From Bacteroidota bacterium (GTDB taxonomy: Bacteria; Bacteroidota; Bacteroidia; Chitinophagales; Chitinophagaceae), in assembly GCA_023428755.1 (NCBI GenBank), contig JAEYWX010000027.1, forward strand, positions 124,001-188,000: DNA of 64,000 nt. Reading direction: 5' to 3'. Each line of letters begins with the position of its first letter. The stretch's first letter is position 1. This document shows, piece by piece, positions 51,005-60,060 of the stretch. The notes under the pieces are model-generated. The model saw only the letters and a list, made by a program, of their open reading frames with translations, was not told where the DNA came from and searched no databases. A program made the translations under genes and the position numbers.

Positions 51005-51943
51005 ATGCTGCAATTCTTCAAAAACGAAAACGGTAAAACCCTTGCGATTGAAAAGCCCGAAAGCGGGGCATGGATCAATATTGTTCCACCGTTAAAGCAG
51101 GAAGAGTTTACCGAAATTGCAGAAGCATTAGATATACCGATCGACTTCCTTGCCGATTCACTGGATATTGATGAACGCTCCCGGTATGAACTGGAGGATA
51201 ATGTAAAGCTGATCGTAATTAAAACACCGGCTGAGAACAACTCGTTCAACGACAGTGATGCCTTTTACATCACCATTCCTATTTGCATCATTTTAACGCA
51301 TAACCAGATCGTAACGGTAAACTCATTTGACAACGGAGCTATCAAAAAATTCCTGAATACTTTTCAAAACCGCCATCCCGATAAACGGAATATGATGGTG
51401 CTGAAAGTTTTTGAGAAAGTTGTGCAGGCGTACATGGAGTTTTTGAAAGAGATCAACCATCGCCGTAACCTGCTTGAACAAAAGCTATACGATGCCAACC
51501 GTAACGAAGAGTTGCTGGACCTGATGCGTATTCAAAAAAGCCTGGTATACTTTGTTACTGCATTGCGGAGTAATGAAATGCTGCTGATGAAATTACAACG
51601 CACCAAATTTCTTGCACTCAATGAAGAAGAGGATGAGTTTTTGCAGGATCTGATTGTTGATACCAGCCAGGCCCTGGAGATGGCAAATATATATACCAAC
51701 ATCCTGAGCTCAACCATGGATGCATTTGCCAGTCTTATCAGCAATAATCAAAACCAGGTGATGAAGCGTTTAACTTCCATCACCATTATGCTGCAATTGC
51801 CCACATTGGTGGCCAGTATATACGGAATGAATGTACCCATACCCGGCGCCCATTCTTCGTTTGCATTTTATTTTCCAATCCTTATCTCATTGGTATTGTC
51901 ATTACTGCTCGGCATTTTCTTCCTGCGAAAAAGATTGTTTTGA
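51005..51943 (+). CDS. corA: CorA-type magnesium/divalent cation transporter
   Basis: 312 residues. A large cytoplasmic domain with the acidic helix DSLDIDERSRYELEDN, a long stalk helix, and two C-terminal membrane spans. The signature YGMN lies between the spans in SIYGMNVPIPGA. CorA pentamers carry Mg2+ and also Co2+ or Ni2+ by electrodiffusion; specificity cannot be told here. Stand-alone gene. Confidence 0.93.
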   Translation: MLQFFKNENGKTLAIEKPESGAWINIVPPLKQEEFTEIAEALDIPIDFLADSLDIDERSRYELEDNVKLIVIKTPAENNSFNDSDAFYITIPICIILTHNQIVTVNSFDNGAIKKFLNTFQNRHPDKRNMMVLKVFEKVVQAYMEFLKEINHRRNLLEQKLYDANRNEELLDLMRIQKSLVYFVTALRSNEMLLMKLQRTKFLALNEEEDEFLQDLIVDTSQALEMANIYTNILSSTMDAFASLISNNQNQVMKRLTSITIMLQLPTLVASIYGMNVPIPGAHSSFAFYFPILISLVLSLLLGIFFLRKRLF

Positions 51944-51973
51944 GTTATTCTTTTATTCATCATTTGAAACAAC

Positions 51974-52429
51974 ATGTTCAACATTCGGGTTTACGGCATC
52001 ATCATTAACGAACAACAACAGGTATTGGTAAGCGATGAGTTTATCCGTGGAGCGTATATCACAAAATTTCCGGGCGGTGGTTTAGAGTTTGGCGAAGGCA
52101 CGAGAGATTGCCTGAAACGGGAAATGAAAGAGGAGTTAAATATTGAAGCCGAAATTGGTGATCATATTTACACCACTGATTTTTATCAACGCAGTGCCTT
52201 CAATGCCGAGCACCAGATCATTTCCATCTATTATCATGTAAAGCCATTAGAACCCATTATGGTCTCATTCAAACAAACTCCGTTTGATTTTACCCCGCAT
52301 CAAATTGCCGATCCGAAAGGTGAAGCAGAAGTATTTCGCTTAATTGATTGGAATATGTTTGATGCAGATGTGGTTACACTTCCCATTGATAAAGTAGTTG
52401 TGCAACTGTTGAAAAAAAGGCAGTTGTAA
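51974..52429 (+). CDS. NUDIX hydrolase
   Basis: 151 residues. The Nudix box GGLEFGEGTRDCLKREMKEEL follows the G-x5-E-x7-RE-x2-EE scheme, with Asn after the final Leu instead of the usual Gly two residues on. It hydrolyses nucleoside diphosphates linked to another group; substrate unknown. It starts 30 bases after corA on the same strand. Confidence 0.88.
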   Translation: MFNIRVYGIIINEQQQVLVSDEFIRGAYITKFPGGGLEFGEGTRDCLKREMKEELNIEAEIGDHIYTTDFYQRSAFNAEHQIISIYYHVKPLEPIMVSFKQTPFDFTPHQIADPKGEAEVFRLIDWNMFDADVVTLPIDKVVVQLLKKRQL

Positions 52430-52525
52430 GTTATGAGTTGTTAGTTCATTTGGCAGGTAAGCTCAACCTTGTCAATTGCACATTGCCTATTGCCTTTTTT
52501 GCTTATTTCCTATTGCCAATTCATT
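52426..52525. repeat. 7-bp-period arrays between convergent genes
   Basis: Forward GTAAGTT, ATGAGTT, GTTAGTT (52426-52446), then ATTGCAC, ATTGCCT, ATTGCCT (52475-52495) and, slightly out of phase, ATTTCCT, ATTGCCA, ATTCATT (52505-52525). Two different unit types lie side by side, one of them the type found in the metal island. Confidence 0.65.
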
Positions 52526-52528
52526 TCC

Positions 52529-53326
52529 CTACGCCTGCATAGCACCCAGTTTCATTTCAGCAGCCCTTTCTTTTCCAAGATAGCGTTCAACAACAGCATG
52601 CATCAGGTAAATGACCGGTGTTAAGCAAATGGCCACAATAAATTTATACGCATAGTTCACTACTCCAACAGCTAAAAACAAATTCATGGGCCAAACGAAA
52701 TCATTTCCTTGCTGATTTACTCGTGTGCCAATATAAAAGGCAATGAAGAGAACCACAAAACTGTCGATGAACTGCGATACCAATGTTGATCCGGTTGCAC
52801 GCAGCCAGATATTTTTTTCACCCGTTACTTTCTTGATGCGATGAAATACAAACACATCAATTAATTGTCCTAATATAAATGCTGTTAACGAACCGATGAT
52901 GATAAAACCACCCTGTCCCAACACACTGTTGTATGCCTTTTCCATATCAGGAACACCACTCCCCTGCTTGCTGGTAATAAAAAAATCGGCGGGTGTAAGA
53001 TTCATCGCCAACACAAACACAAGAAATGCAAAACAAATCAATCCAGCAGTGAGATAGGAAAGAAAACGAACACCCTTCATTCCATAATATTCGTTAATAA
53101 TGTCCGTCATGATGAATACAACGGGCCACAACAACACACCCGCTGTTAAATTCACCGACAATACATTTCCAAACAACTTCAATTCCATGGGTGAAAAGCC
53201 CAGCGTTTTTTCCAGCGAAAAAATCTTCACGCCAATAATCTCAGCGATGAGTGCATTGGCAATAAAAAAACCAGCCAGCACCAGAAACAATTTGGTTGCT
53301 TTATCGGATAGAAGTTGTTTGATCAT
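52529..53326 (-). CDS. queuosine precursor transporter (YhhQ/VUT family)
   Basis: 265 residues, about six or seven membrane spans. Typical segments: VIFIMTDIINEYYGMKGVRFLSYLTAG, FILGQLIDVFVFHRIKKVTG and GSTLVSQFIDSFVVLFIAFY. Imports 7-cyano/7-aminomethyl-7-deazaguanine for queuosine in tRNA. The ATG at 53326 is chosen because the 71 upstream in-frame codons overlap the next gene and look unlike the family. It overlaps that gene's stop by four bases (ATGA). Confidence 0.88.
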   Translation of the reverse strand: MIKQLLSDKATKLFLVLAGFFIANALIAEIIGVKIFSLEKTLGFSPMELKLFGNVLSVNLTAGVLLWPVVFIMTDIINEYYGMKGVRFLSYLTAGLICFAFLVFVLAMNLTPADFFITSKQGSGVPDMEKAYNSVLGQGGFIIIGSLTAFILGQLIDVFVFHRIKKVTGEKNIWLRATGSTLVSQFIDSFVVLFIAFYIGTRVNQQGNDFVWPMNLFLAVGVVNYAYKFIVAICLTPVIYLMHAVVERYLGKERAAEMKLGAMQA

Positions 53327-53598
53327 GAAAAGAAATAAAAAAGTTGAAAAATAAACAACGCCACATTCACAAAATGGATCGAAATCACCTGCAGCCGGAT
53401 CTTCTTCTGCAACAACAGCACCATTAACCAAACTACCAGCAGAAGGTTCACCAGAATACTCAAAAACCAACCGCCAACAATCAACACTGAAAGAAGTGAT
53501 TGCGAGCTGACCACTGGCATGTACCGCAAACCCAGGCAAAGAAGAAATAAAACATTCAAAATGAGGGCCACCTTACTAAGAAATAAAAATCCTTTCAT
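53323..53598 (-). CDS. small membrane protein, hypothetical
   Basis: 91 residues with three hydrophobic segments (VALILNVLFLLCLGLRY, LLSVLIVGGWFLSILVNLLLVVWLMVLLL, HFVNVALFIFQLFYF). No family recognised. Coupled to the queuosine precursor transporter by a four-base overlap, so it may assist it. Confidence 0.65.
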   Translation of the reverse strand: MKGFLFLSKVALILNVLFLLCLGLRYMPVVSSQSLLSVLIVGGWFLSILVNLLLVVWLMVLLLQKKIRLQVISIHFVNVALFIFQLFYFFS

Positions 53599-53728
53599 AC
53601 AGTTAAAAATGCTGTCAATCCCCCAAAATACCATTATTTTGCCTCACTGAAACTGAAAATTTTCGCACAGGAATCTGTCCATTGTTACAGGCTGATTCCG
53701 GCAATCAAAAAGAAATAAAAAAGAGCAC

Positions 53729-56236
53729 ATGAAGTTTGATTTCAAAAAGCTGATACCACATGCTGTTGCAGTGGTCATTTTTGTGGTGGTGGCCATTGCC
53801 TATTGCAAGCCTGCGTTGGAAGGACAAGTACTAAATGCGCATGATAATATTGGCTGGAAAGGAATGGCGCAGCAGTCGTTTGAAAAAAAGGAGCAATATG
53901 GACGTTTCCCCAAATGGACCAACAGTATGTTTGGTGGTATGCCTACTTACCAGATCGCATTGGAAGGAACACATAAAATTTCGTTTCACTATGCCAGCTA
54001 TATTTTAACCCTTGGATTACCCAAGCCCATCAACTTCTTTTTTCTCGCCTGCATCTGTTTTTATCTTCTTGCATTGGTGCTGGGCATCAATCCATGGGTT
54101 GGTATAATGGGCGCTCTATCCTATGCCTATTCAACATACGATCCGGTGATCATTGGTGCCGGTCATGATACAAAAATGCTGGCTATCGGTTATGCGCCGC
54201 TGGTAGTAGCAGGTCTGTTGTTATTGTTTCAGAAAAAATGGTGGTTGGGTGGTGCAGCATTGGCTGCGGGTCTTACGTTACAGCTTGGTACCAGTCACCT
54301 TCAGATTGTTTATTACACCGTTTTAATTTTAGGAATTATTACTGTTGGATTTTTTATTGACAGCTTCCGAAAAAAGGAAATGGCAGCTGCAGTAAAAGCA
54401 ACTGTATTGGCCGCTATCATCGGCGTTATTACTCTCTGCACGAATTCAATTGGCACTCTTACAACATGGGAGTATGCCAAAGAAAGTATGCGGGGCGGTG
54501 TGAGTGAATTGAAAGAAACAACTGATAAAAATACCACAAGTGGTGGCCTCGATAAAGATTATGCATTCAAATACAGCGTTGGAATTGCTGAAACATTTAC
54601 CCTGTTTGTTCCGGGTATTTATGGAGGCAGCAATGGCGGCCATGAATACAAAACTTCAAAGTTTGCAGATGAAATGCAGAGTGTTGGTTACCCTGAAGAT
54701 CAGGCATTGCAATATGCCAATGGTATTTCGTACTGGGGGCAACAGCAACCAACATCGGGCCCGGTATATTTTGGAGCAGTAATTATGTTGTTGTTTCTGT
54801 TTGCCATGTTCTTCGAAAGCGGATGGTTGAAATGGAGTTTGTTTGCAGCCGGTTTTTTTGGAATCGTATTGGCTTGGGGCAAAAACCTTGAAGCAGTCAA
54901 TTATTTTCTGTTCGACTACCTGCCCCTGTATAAAAAATTCCGTGCCCCATCCATGGGTTTGGTAATGCCGCAGCTCTGTTTCGTTATCGTTGCAGTAATA
55001 GCAGTAAACAATTTATTGTTTGGCAACAACAGCGCAAAAAAAATCAAGAAAGCATTCAAGCAAACAGCAATTGCTGCAGCTGCCGTAATTGCCATTCTTG
55101 GCTTTTTATATGTTTCATTCGATTATGTATCTCCAAGTGATGTACGTCTGAAAGAAAACATGGCAGGAGCCATGTTACAACAAGCTACACAACAGGGCCA
55201 GCAAATTACAGCTGATGTGCAGCAACGTGCTGAACAGTTTGCAAAAGGATTCACTTCTGCCATACAGGCCGACCGGAAAGGATTGTTTGCAGGCGACCTG
55301 ATGCGTTCGCTATTTTTTATTGTTCTTACACTTGTTATTTTATGGTTAGCAGCTAACAAAAAGCTGAAACCATTGCCTGTAATGCTTGCATTACTGGCGT
55401 TAAGTGCAATAGATCTTCTGATAGTTGGGAAGCGTTATTTAAACGAGAGCAACTTTGTTGATCCTTCTGAATTTGAAAGTGCATTTGCCATGACTGATGC
55501 CAACCGCATGATCAAACAGGATACAGGTTATTACCGTGTATTGAATACCACTGTTGATTTTACCAATGAATCGATCACGGCGTATCATCACAATTCTGTT
55601 GGCGGTTATCACCCTGCGAAACTGCAGATCTACCAGGACCTCATCGAAAACCAGATCGCTAAAAACAATATGCAGGTGTTGAATATGCTCAATACCAAAT
55701 ATTTCATTGTACAGAATCCGCAAACAGGTCAGCCAATTGCACAAATGAATCCCGGTGCATTTGGACCGGTATGGTTTGTAAAAGGAATCAAGTATGTAGC
55801 AAATGGAAAAGAGGAAATGAAAGCACTTGACAGCACTAACCTGCGTGATACCGCTGTGGTGCAAACGAAATTCAAATCATTCATCGCCAATGAACCTGTT
55901 GCCGATTCAACTGCAAGCATTCGTTTGGTCGAGAACAGAAACGATATTATCCACTACGAATCAACTTCAGCCAGCAACCAGTTTGCTGTATTTAGTGAAG
56001 TTTATTACACAGCAGGATGGAACGCTTTTATTGATGGCAAAAAAGCAGAGATCGTAAAAACAAATTATGCTTTGCGTGGTTTGGCGGTACCGGCAGGCAA
56101 TCATAAAATTGAATTCCGTTTTGAACCTGCTTCGTATAAGTTAGGTGATACATTGAATTTGATTTCATCGATCCTTGTTTACCTGATCGTCCTGGGTGGT
56201 TTGTTCATGACATGGAAAACAAGCAAGCAGGCGTAA
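53729..56236 (+). CDS. YfhO family membrane protein (GT-C-like)
   Basis: 835 residues. About a dozen membrane spans with a GT-C-type beginning: the first extracytoplasmic loop contains NAHDNIGWKGMAQ and later loops PKWTNSMFGGMPTYQ. The last 250 residues form an extracytoplasmic beta domain (YYRVLNTTVDFTNESITAYHHNSVGGY). YfhO-type proteins are thought to glycosylate surface polymers or lipids. It heads a plus-strand pair with the GT4 gene, one base apart. Confidence 0.82.
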   Translation: MKFDFKKLIPHAVAVVIFVVVAIAYCKPALEGQVLNAHDNIGWKGMAQQSFEKKEQYGRFPKWTNSMFGGMPTYQIALEGTHKISFHYASYILTLGLPKPINFFFLACICFYLLALVLGINPWVGIMGALSYAYSTYDPVIIGAGHDTKMLAIGYAPLVVAGLLLLFQKKWWLGGAALAAGLTLQLGTSHLQIVYYTVLILGIITVGFFIDSFRKKEMAAAVKATVLAAIIGVITLCTNSIGTLTTWEYAKESMRGGVSELKETTDKNTTSGGLDKDYAFKYSVGIAETFTLFVPGIYGGSNGGHEYKTSKFADEMQSVGYPEDQALQYANGISYWGQQQPTSGPVYFGAVIMLLFLFAMFFESGWLKWSLFAAGFFGIVLAWGKNLEAVNYFLFDYLPLYKKFRAPSMGLVMPQLCFVIVAVIAVNNLLFGNNSAKKIKKAFKQTAIAAAAVIAILGFLYVSFDYVSPSDVRLKENMAGAMLQQATQQGQQITADVQQRAEQFAKGFTSAIQADRKGLFAGDLMRSLFFIVLTLVILWLAANKKLKPLPVMLALLALSAIDLLIVGKRYLNESNFVDPSEFESAFAMTDANRMIKQDTGYYRVLNTTVDFTNESITAYHHNSVGGYHPAKLQIYQDLIENQIAKNNMQVLNMLNTKYFIVQNPQTGQPIAQMNPGAFGPVWFVKGIKYVANGKEEMKALDSTNLRDTAVVQTKFKSFIANEPVADSTASIRLVENRNDIIHYESTSASNQFAVFSEVYYTAGWNAFIDGKKAEIVKTNYALRGLAVPAGNHKIEFRFEPASYKLGDTLNLISSILVYLIVLGGLFMTWKTSKQA

Positions 56237-56237
56237 G

Positions 56238-57347
56238 ATGCAGAAGGTATTGAATATTGTTCCTTACCAGTACCTTCCCTATTTTTCAGGCGGGCAAAAA
56301 CTGATTGCACATTTCAATCAGTACATGGGTGAGCAATGCGAATTGCATGTTGCCGGCACCACAGATAATGAGGCTGCAATGGCAACTTCCTATACCTTGC
56401 ATCCTGTTTTAAAGAAAAGCCGTTTGCGCTATGCAGATATCGGTTCGTTTTTCCGCATCCGGAAACTTCTGAAGCAGGAAGGAATCCGTAACGTGATTGT
56501 TGAACATCCATATCTTGGCTGGTTAGGATTGCTACTAAAAAAATTCTGCAATTGCCGGCTCATCATTCATACCCATAACATTGAGCACGAACGCTTCCGT
56601 ACGCTCGGCAAAAGCTGGTGGCGTTTGTTGAAATACTATGAAAGCTTTATTCTCCATCGTGCCGATCTGGTTTTTTGTATTACTGAAGATGACCGGCAAT
56701 GGATGATCCAAAAGATGAAGCTGCAGCCGAAGAATTGCATCGTTGTTCCGTATGGTATTACGCAACAACAAATGCCGATTGACAAACAGAAAAGCAAAAA
56801 CGAAATTTGCAGGAAGCATGGACTTGCCGCAACCCTGCCTTTGTTTCTCTTTAATGGGCTGCTGGATTACAAACCCAACCTGGATGCGTTGCTGATGATT
56901 TTGCAAGAGATCAACCCGATCCTGCAGAAAAAAAATATTCACTACAACATACTCATTACGGGCAAACGTTTACCAGCAGAACTGAATGATCTGAAAGCAT
57001 GGAACGATCAACATATTCACTACGCCGGGTTTGTAGATGATATTGATGTCTACTTCAAAGGAGCAGATATTTTTTTAAATCCCGTACAAAGCGGCGGCGG
57101 TGTAAAAACAAAAGTGATTGAAGCCATTGCCTGCGGAACAACAGTTGTATCAACCAAAACAGGTGCAATTGGCATTGAACAAACTGTTGCGGGCAATAAG
57201 CTTGTGCTTGTAAATGATAATGACTGGAATGGATTTGCGGAGGCTATAATAGCAGCTGCGCAGCAACCTGCAAATACTCCGCAGGAGTACTACAAATTTT
57301 ACAACTGGCAATCGGTTGCTGAAAAGTGTGTACAGGCAATTGGATAA
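56238..57347 (+). CDS. glycosyltransferase family 4
   Basis: 369 residues of GT-B fold. The N-terminal half has the acceptor-side motif NIVPYQYLPYFSGGQKLIAHF and NVIVEHPYLGW. The C-terminal half has GADIFLNPVQSGGGVKTKVIEAIACGTTVVST, the nucleotide-sugar site with the E-x7-E-type glutamates. It transfers a sugar from an activated donor for cell-surface glycan. It begins two bases after the YfhO stop codon. Confidence 0.87.
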   Translation: MQKVLNIVPYQYLPYFSGGQKLIAHFNQYMGEQCELHVAGTTDNEAAMATSYTLHPVLKKSRLRYADIGSFFRIRKLLKQEGIRNVIVEHPYLGWLGLLLKKFCNCRLIIHTHNIEHERFRTLGKSWWRLLKYYESFILHRADLVFCITEDDRQWMIQKMKLQPKNCIVVPYGITQQQMPIDKQKSKNEICRKHGLAATLPLFLFNGLLDYKPNLDALLMILQEINPILQKKNIHYNILITGKRLPAELNDLKAWNDQHIHYAGFVDDIDVYFKGADIFLNPVQSGGGVKTKVIEAIACGTTVVSTKTGAIGIEQTVAGNKLVLVNDNDWNGFAEAIIAAAQQPANTPQEYYKFYNWQSVAEKCVQAIG

Positions 57348-57405
57348 AACAAGCCTCCTGAGAATACATTGTTCGTACAACGGGGTTGGCTGAAGAGATA
57401 CAATG

Positions 57406-58281
57406 TTATACGGGATAAACCATCCCATCCTTCAATGCCTGTATCAATTTCTTCCGTTGCTCCTTGCTGAACCGGAGCCAATAAAAAATTCGTGTAAAAA
57501 AAGTATACCCAATGGCGAAATATTTCAGTACACCTGAAAAATTTTTCCGGATGAAATAGAGTTTGTTCCGGTTGGAATAATAAATATAAAAAGAGGAATC
57601 GCCACCGGAAGAATGGGATACTTTGTGAATGATGCTTACCGAAGGATCATAATACAACTGATACCCGGATGCACGGGCACGAAAAACAAAATCGGTATCA
57701 TCATAATAAGCAAAATACTTTTCATCCATCAGCCCCACTTTGTCAAATACCGAAGCGTCCACCAACATGTAACAGGTGGGAGCATAGGTAATATATTTCG
57801 GCACATTGTATTGCTCATTGTCTGCTTTGTTGTAACCATAATGAGTACCCAAAGCACGCCACTTCACCATTTCACCGCCGGCCATCCAGATGGTACGATC
57901 AGGATAATAAATTTTCGGCACAATGATCTTCTCCCCTTTTTCAATTAACTGGAGTTGCGATGCGAAAGCGGTGTGCTGTTCAATTTCAATATCATTGTTG
58001 AGGATCAGAATATGCGTACAGCCGTCTTTCAATGCAGCTTCAATCCCAATATTATTCCCTTTCGCCACACCCACATTGTCAGTATTCTTAATGTGCCTGT
58101 AATCTGTAACAGGATAGGTTGCTAAACAATCAGCTATCACTTGATTGGATTGATCGTTTACGGAATTATCTACGAGATAAAGAATATAATCCTTGTGTGT
58201 TTGCTTTGAAACACTTTGAAAAAAGCCTGCCAGTACTTCGTCGCTTTTAAACAGCACCGTAACCAATCCAATTTTCGCCAT
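57406..58281 (-). CDS. glycosyltransferase family 2
   Basis: 291 residues. GT-A fold with IGLVTVLFKSDEVLAGFF, the nucleotide-binding NVGVAKGNNIGIEAAL and the metal motif ILNNDIEI (DxD-like). A C-terminal region is basic with a hydrophobic segment. Similar to rhamnosyltransferases of O-antigen-type clusters, but donor and acceptor are unknown. It is convergent with the GT4 gene and follows the epimerase gene on the same strand by 35 bases. Confidence 0.87.
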   Translation of the reverse strand: MAKIGLVTVLFKSDEVLAGFFQSVSKQTHKDYILYLVDNSVNDQSNQVIADCLATYPVTDYRHIKNTDNVGVAKGNNIGIEAALKDGCTHILILNNDIEIEQHTAFASQLQLIEKGEKIIVPKIYYPDRTIWMAGGEMVKWRALGTHYGYNKADNEQYNVPKYITYAPTCYMLVDASVFDKVGLMDEKYFAYYDDTDFVFRARASGYQLYYDPSVSIIHKVSHSSGGDSSFYIYYSNRNKLYFIRKNFSGVLKYFAIGYTFFTRIFYWLRFSKEQRKKLIQALKDGMVYPV

Positions 58282-58316
58282 TACTTATTCCTGTTATTTT
58301 TAGTTGCTATTATGGC

Positions 58317-59459
58317 TTACTTCATTAACCCTTTTGCTTTCATTTCCCGGATCGACTCTTCGTATTTGCTGCTTTGTACTTCCTGGCTGTTGACCCAATC
58401 GGTAAAGCGTTTGATCCCGGTTTTAAAATCAATCATTGGAGTAAAGCCAAGCATCGTTTTTATTTTACTGATGTCGGCATAGTTGTGCCGTATATCACCT
58501 AAACGGTAATTGCCGCTTACCTGCAAAGGCACAGCTATCTTATAATTTTCAACTAAGGTTTCAGCTACTTCCTGTACTGTAGTGGCAACACCTGTACCCA
58601 CGTTAAACACCTGTCCGTTTGCTTCTTCGTTTTCAATTCCCAGGAAAGTTGCCTGCACCACATCATCAATAAACACAAAATCACGGCTTTCTTTACCGTC
58701 TTCAAAAATATTGATGTTTTTTTTGTTTTTAATCAGCGTAGAGAAGATCGAAAGAATCCCTGTGTACGGATTGCTTAACGATTGTCCCGGCCCATACACG
58801 TTCTGGTAACGGAATGCCACTGCTGCAATATCCAATGATGCACAAACCGTCATTACCAGTTGTTCCTGTGTTTGCTTGGTGATGCCATATACTGATGATG
58901 GATGGATCTTCGATTCCTCATCGGTTGCCGTAAGCTCTAACGGACTTGATGCGCCGGGATATGTTACTTCAAAATTACCAGCATCCATTGCTGCAGCAGT
59001 CCGGTGTTCGGGATAAACAACACCAACTTCCTGAGAAAGATATTTTCCTTCGCCATAAATAGCACGAGAAGAAGCAATCACTACTTTTTTAACATGATGC
59101 GTGGTGTTTGCCAGCAGATCCAGCATGATACCCGTGCCACCAATATTCACATCTACATACTTACTTACCTGGTACATAGACTGTCCGGTTCCTGTTTCAG
59201 CAGCCAGGTGAACAATCACTTCATTGGCTGCGATTGCTTTTTTCCAGTCGTCAACAGATGTAACAGTTCCTTTAATAAAATGAACCTTGTCTTTGATTGA
59301 TCGATATAAGGGAGAAGTTGTTTCAGCATCTGCACCATGTATCTGCTCCGAGAGGTTATCCAGCACCGTTACCTCATACCCTTGCTGTAACAGGTGCAGG
59401 GCCAGGTTGGAACCAATGAAACCGGCACCTCCGGTAATTAAAATTTTTTGTTTTGCCAT
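58317..59459 (-). CDS. NAD-dependent epimerase/dehydratase
   Basis: 380 residues of the extended SDR group. NAD site GGAGFIGSN at residues 10-18, catalytic Tyr-x3-Lys in SSVYGITKQ, upstream Ser/Thr in VVIASSRAIYGEG. It modifies a nucleotide-activated sugar, probably a 4-epimerase or dehydratase, for the neighbouring transferases. Its stop is one base from the start of the acyltransferase on the same strand. Confidence 0.88.
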   Translation of the reverse strand: MAKQKILITGGAGFIGSNLALHLLQQGYEVTVLDNLSEQIHGADAETTSPLYRSIKDKVHFIKGTVTSVDDWKKAIAANEVIVHLAAETGTGQSMYQVSKYVDVNIGGTGIMLDLLANTTHHVKKVVIASSRAIYGEGKYLSQEVGVVYPEHRTAAAMDAGNFEVTYPGASSPLELTATDEESKIHPSSVYGITKQTQEQLVMTVCASLDIAAVAFRYQNVYGPGQSLSNPYTGILSIFSTLIKNKKNINIFEDGKESRDFVFIDDVVQATFLGIENEEANGQVFNVGTGVATTVQEVAETLVENYKIAVPLQVSGNYRLGDIRHNYADISKIKTMLGFTPMIDFKTGIKRFTDWVNSQEVQSSKYEESIREMKAKGLMK

Positions 59460-60044
59460 TTAAATGAATTGTCCTTCTTTATCTGTTTTACACCATTGCT
59501 TTAACGTTGTATTGTAGCGTTTAATGATCACAGCCGGGCTACCGACAGCTACGCAATAATCAGGAATATCTTTTGTTACAACTGAATTGGAACCGATCAC
59601 ACTGTTCTTTCCCACACTTGCCCCAATTACACAAACATTTTCTCCCAGCCACGCACCATCGCTGATGATCACTTGCTTCGTTTGCCGGATGGGTTGATCG
59701 ATCACGGGCACATCTACATTTTCATAACTGTGCAGGTTATCGCTGATGTACACTTTATCTGCCATCAGCACTTTCTTTCCGATAGTAATGCCGGATGTAG
59801 CATAAATATGACTGAAGCGACCAATGTATGTACCATCGCCAATCGACAGCTTTGCATTTGCATCACCCGTTAACGGTTCACAGGCCAACCATGCTCTATC
59901 GTTGATATACACCTTTGAACCAATGAAAATGCTGCGGGAGCCGGTGAGGGTGGGATGAATGAGCTTCGTTTTCGAACCTATTTGTCCGAGCCGTAGTCGT
60001 AATACCGGAAAAATAAAGAAATAGTATAGTAGTTTGTGAAGCAT
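59460..60044 (-). CDS. left-handed beta-helix acyltransferase (WcaF-like)
   Basis: 194 residues with hexapeptide repeats: FIGSKVYINDRAWLACEPL, IGDGTYIGRFSHIYATSGITIGKKVLM, GENVCVIGASVGKNSVIGSNSVVT. A His near the middle (DNLHSYENV) is the expected catalytic base. Such enzymes put acetyl groups on sugars. Between a sugar epimerase and a glycosyltransferase, this fits polysaccharide decoration. Confidence 0.87.
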   Translation of the reverse strand: MLHKLLYYFFIFPVLRLRLGQIGSKTKLIHPTLTGSRSIFIGSKVYINDRAWLACEPLTGDANAKLSIGDGTYIGRFSHIYATSGITIGKKVLMADKVYISDNLHSYENVDVPVIDQPIRQTKQVIISDGAWLGENVCVIGASVGKNSVIGSNSVVTKDIPDYCVAVGSPAVIIKRYNTTLKQWCKTDKEGQFI

Positions 60045-60060
60045 CAGTTAATCAAAAATA

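Noticed and set aside
53327..53539. 71-codon extension of the queuosine precursor transporter
   Set aside because: It overlaps the small membrane protein gene in another frame and lacks family-like sequence; the ATGA overlap supports the later start.
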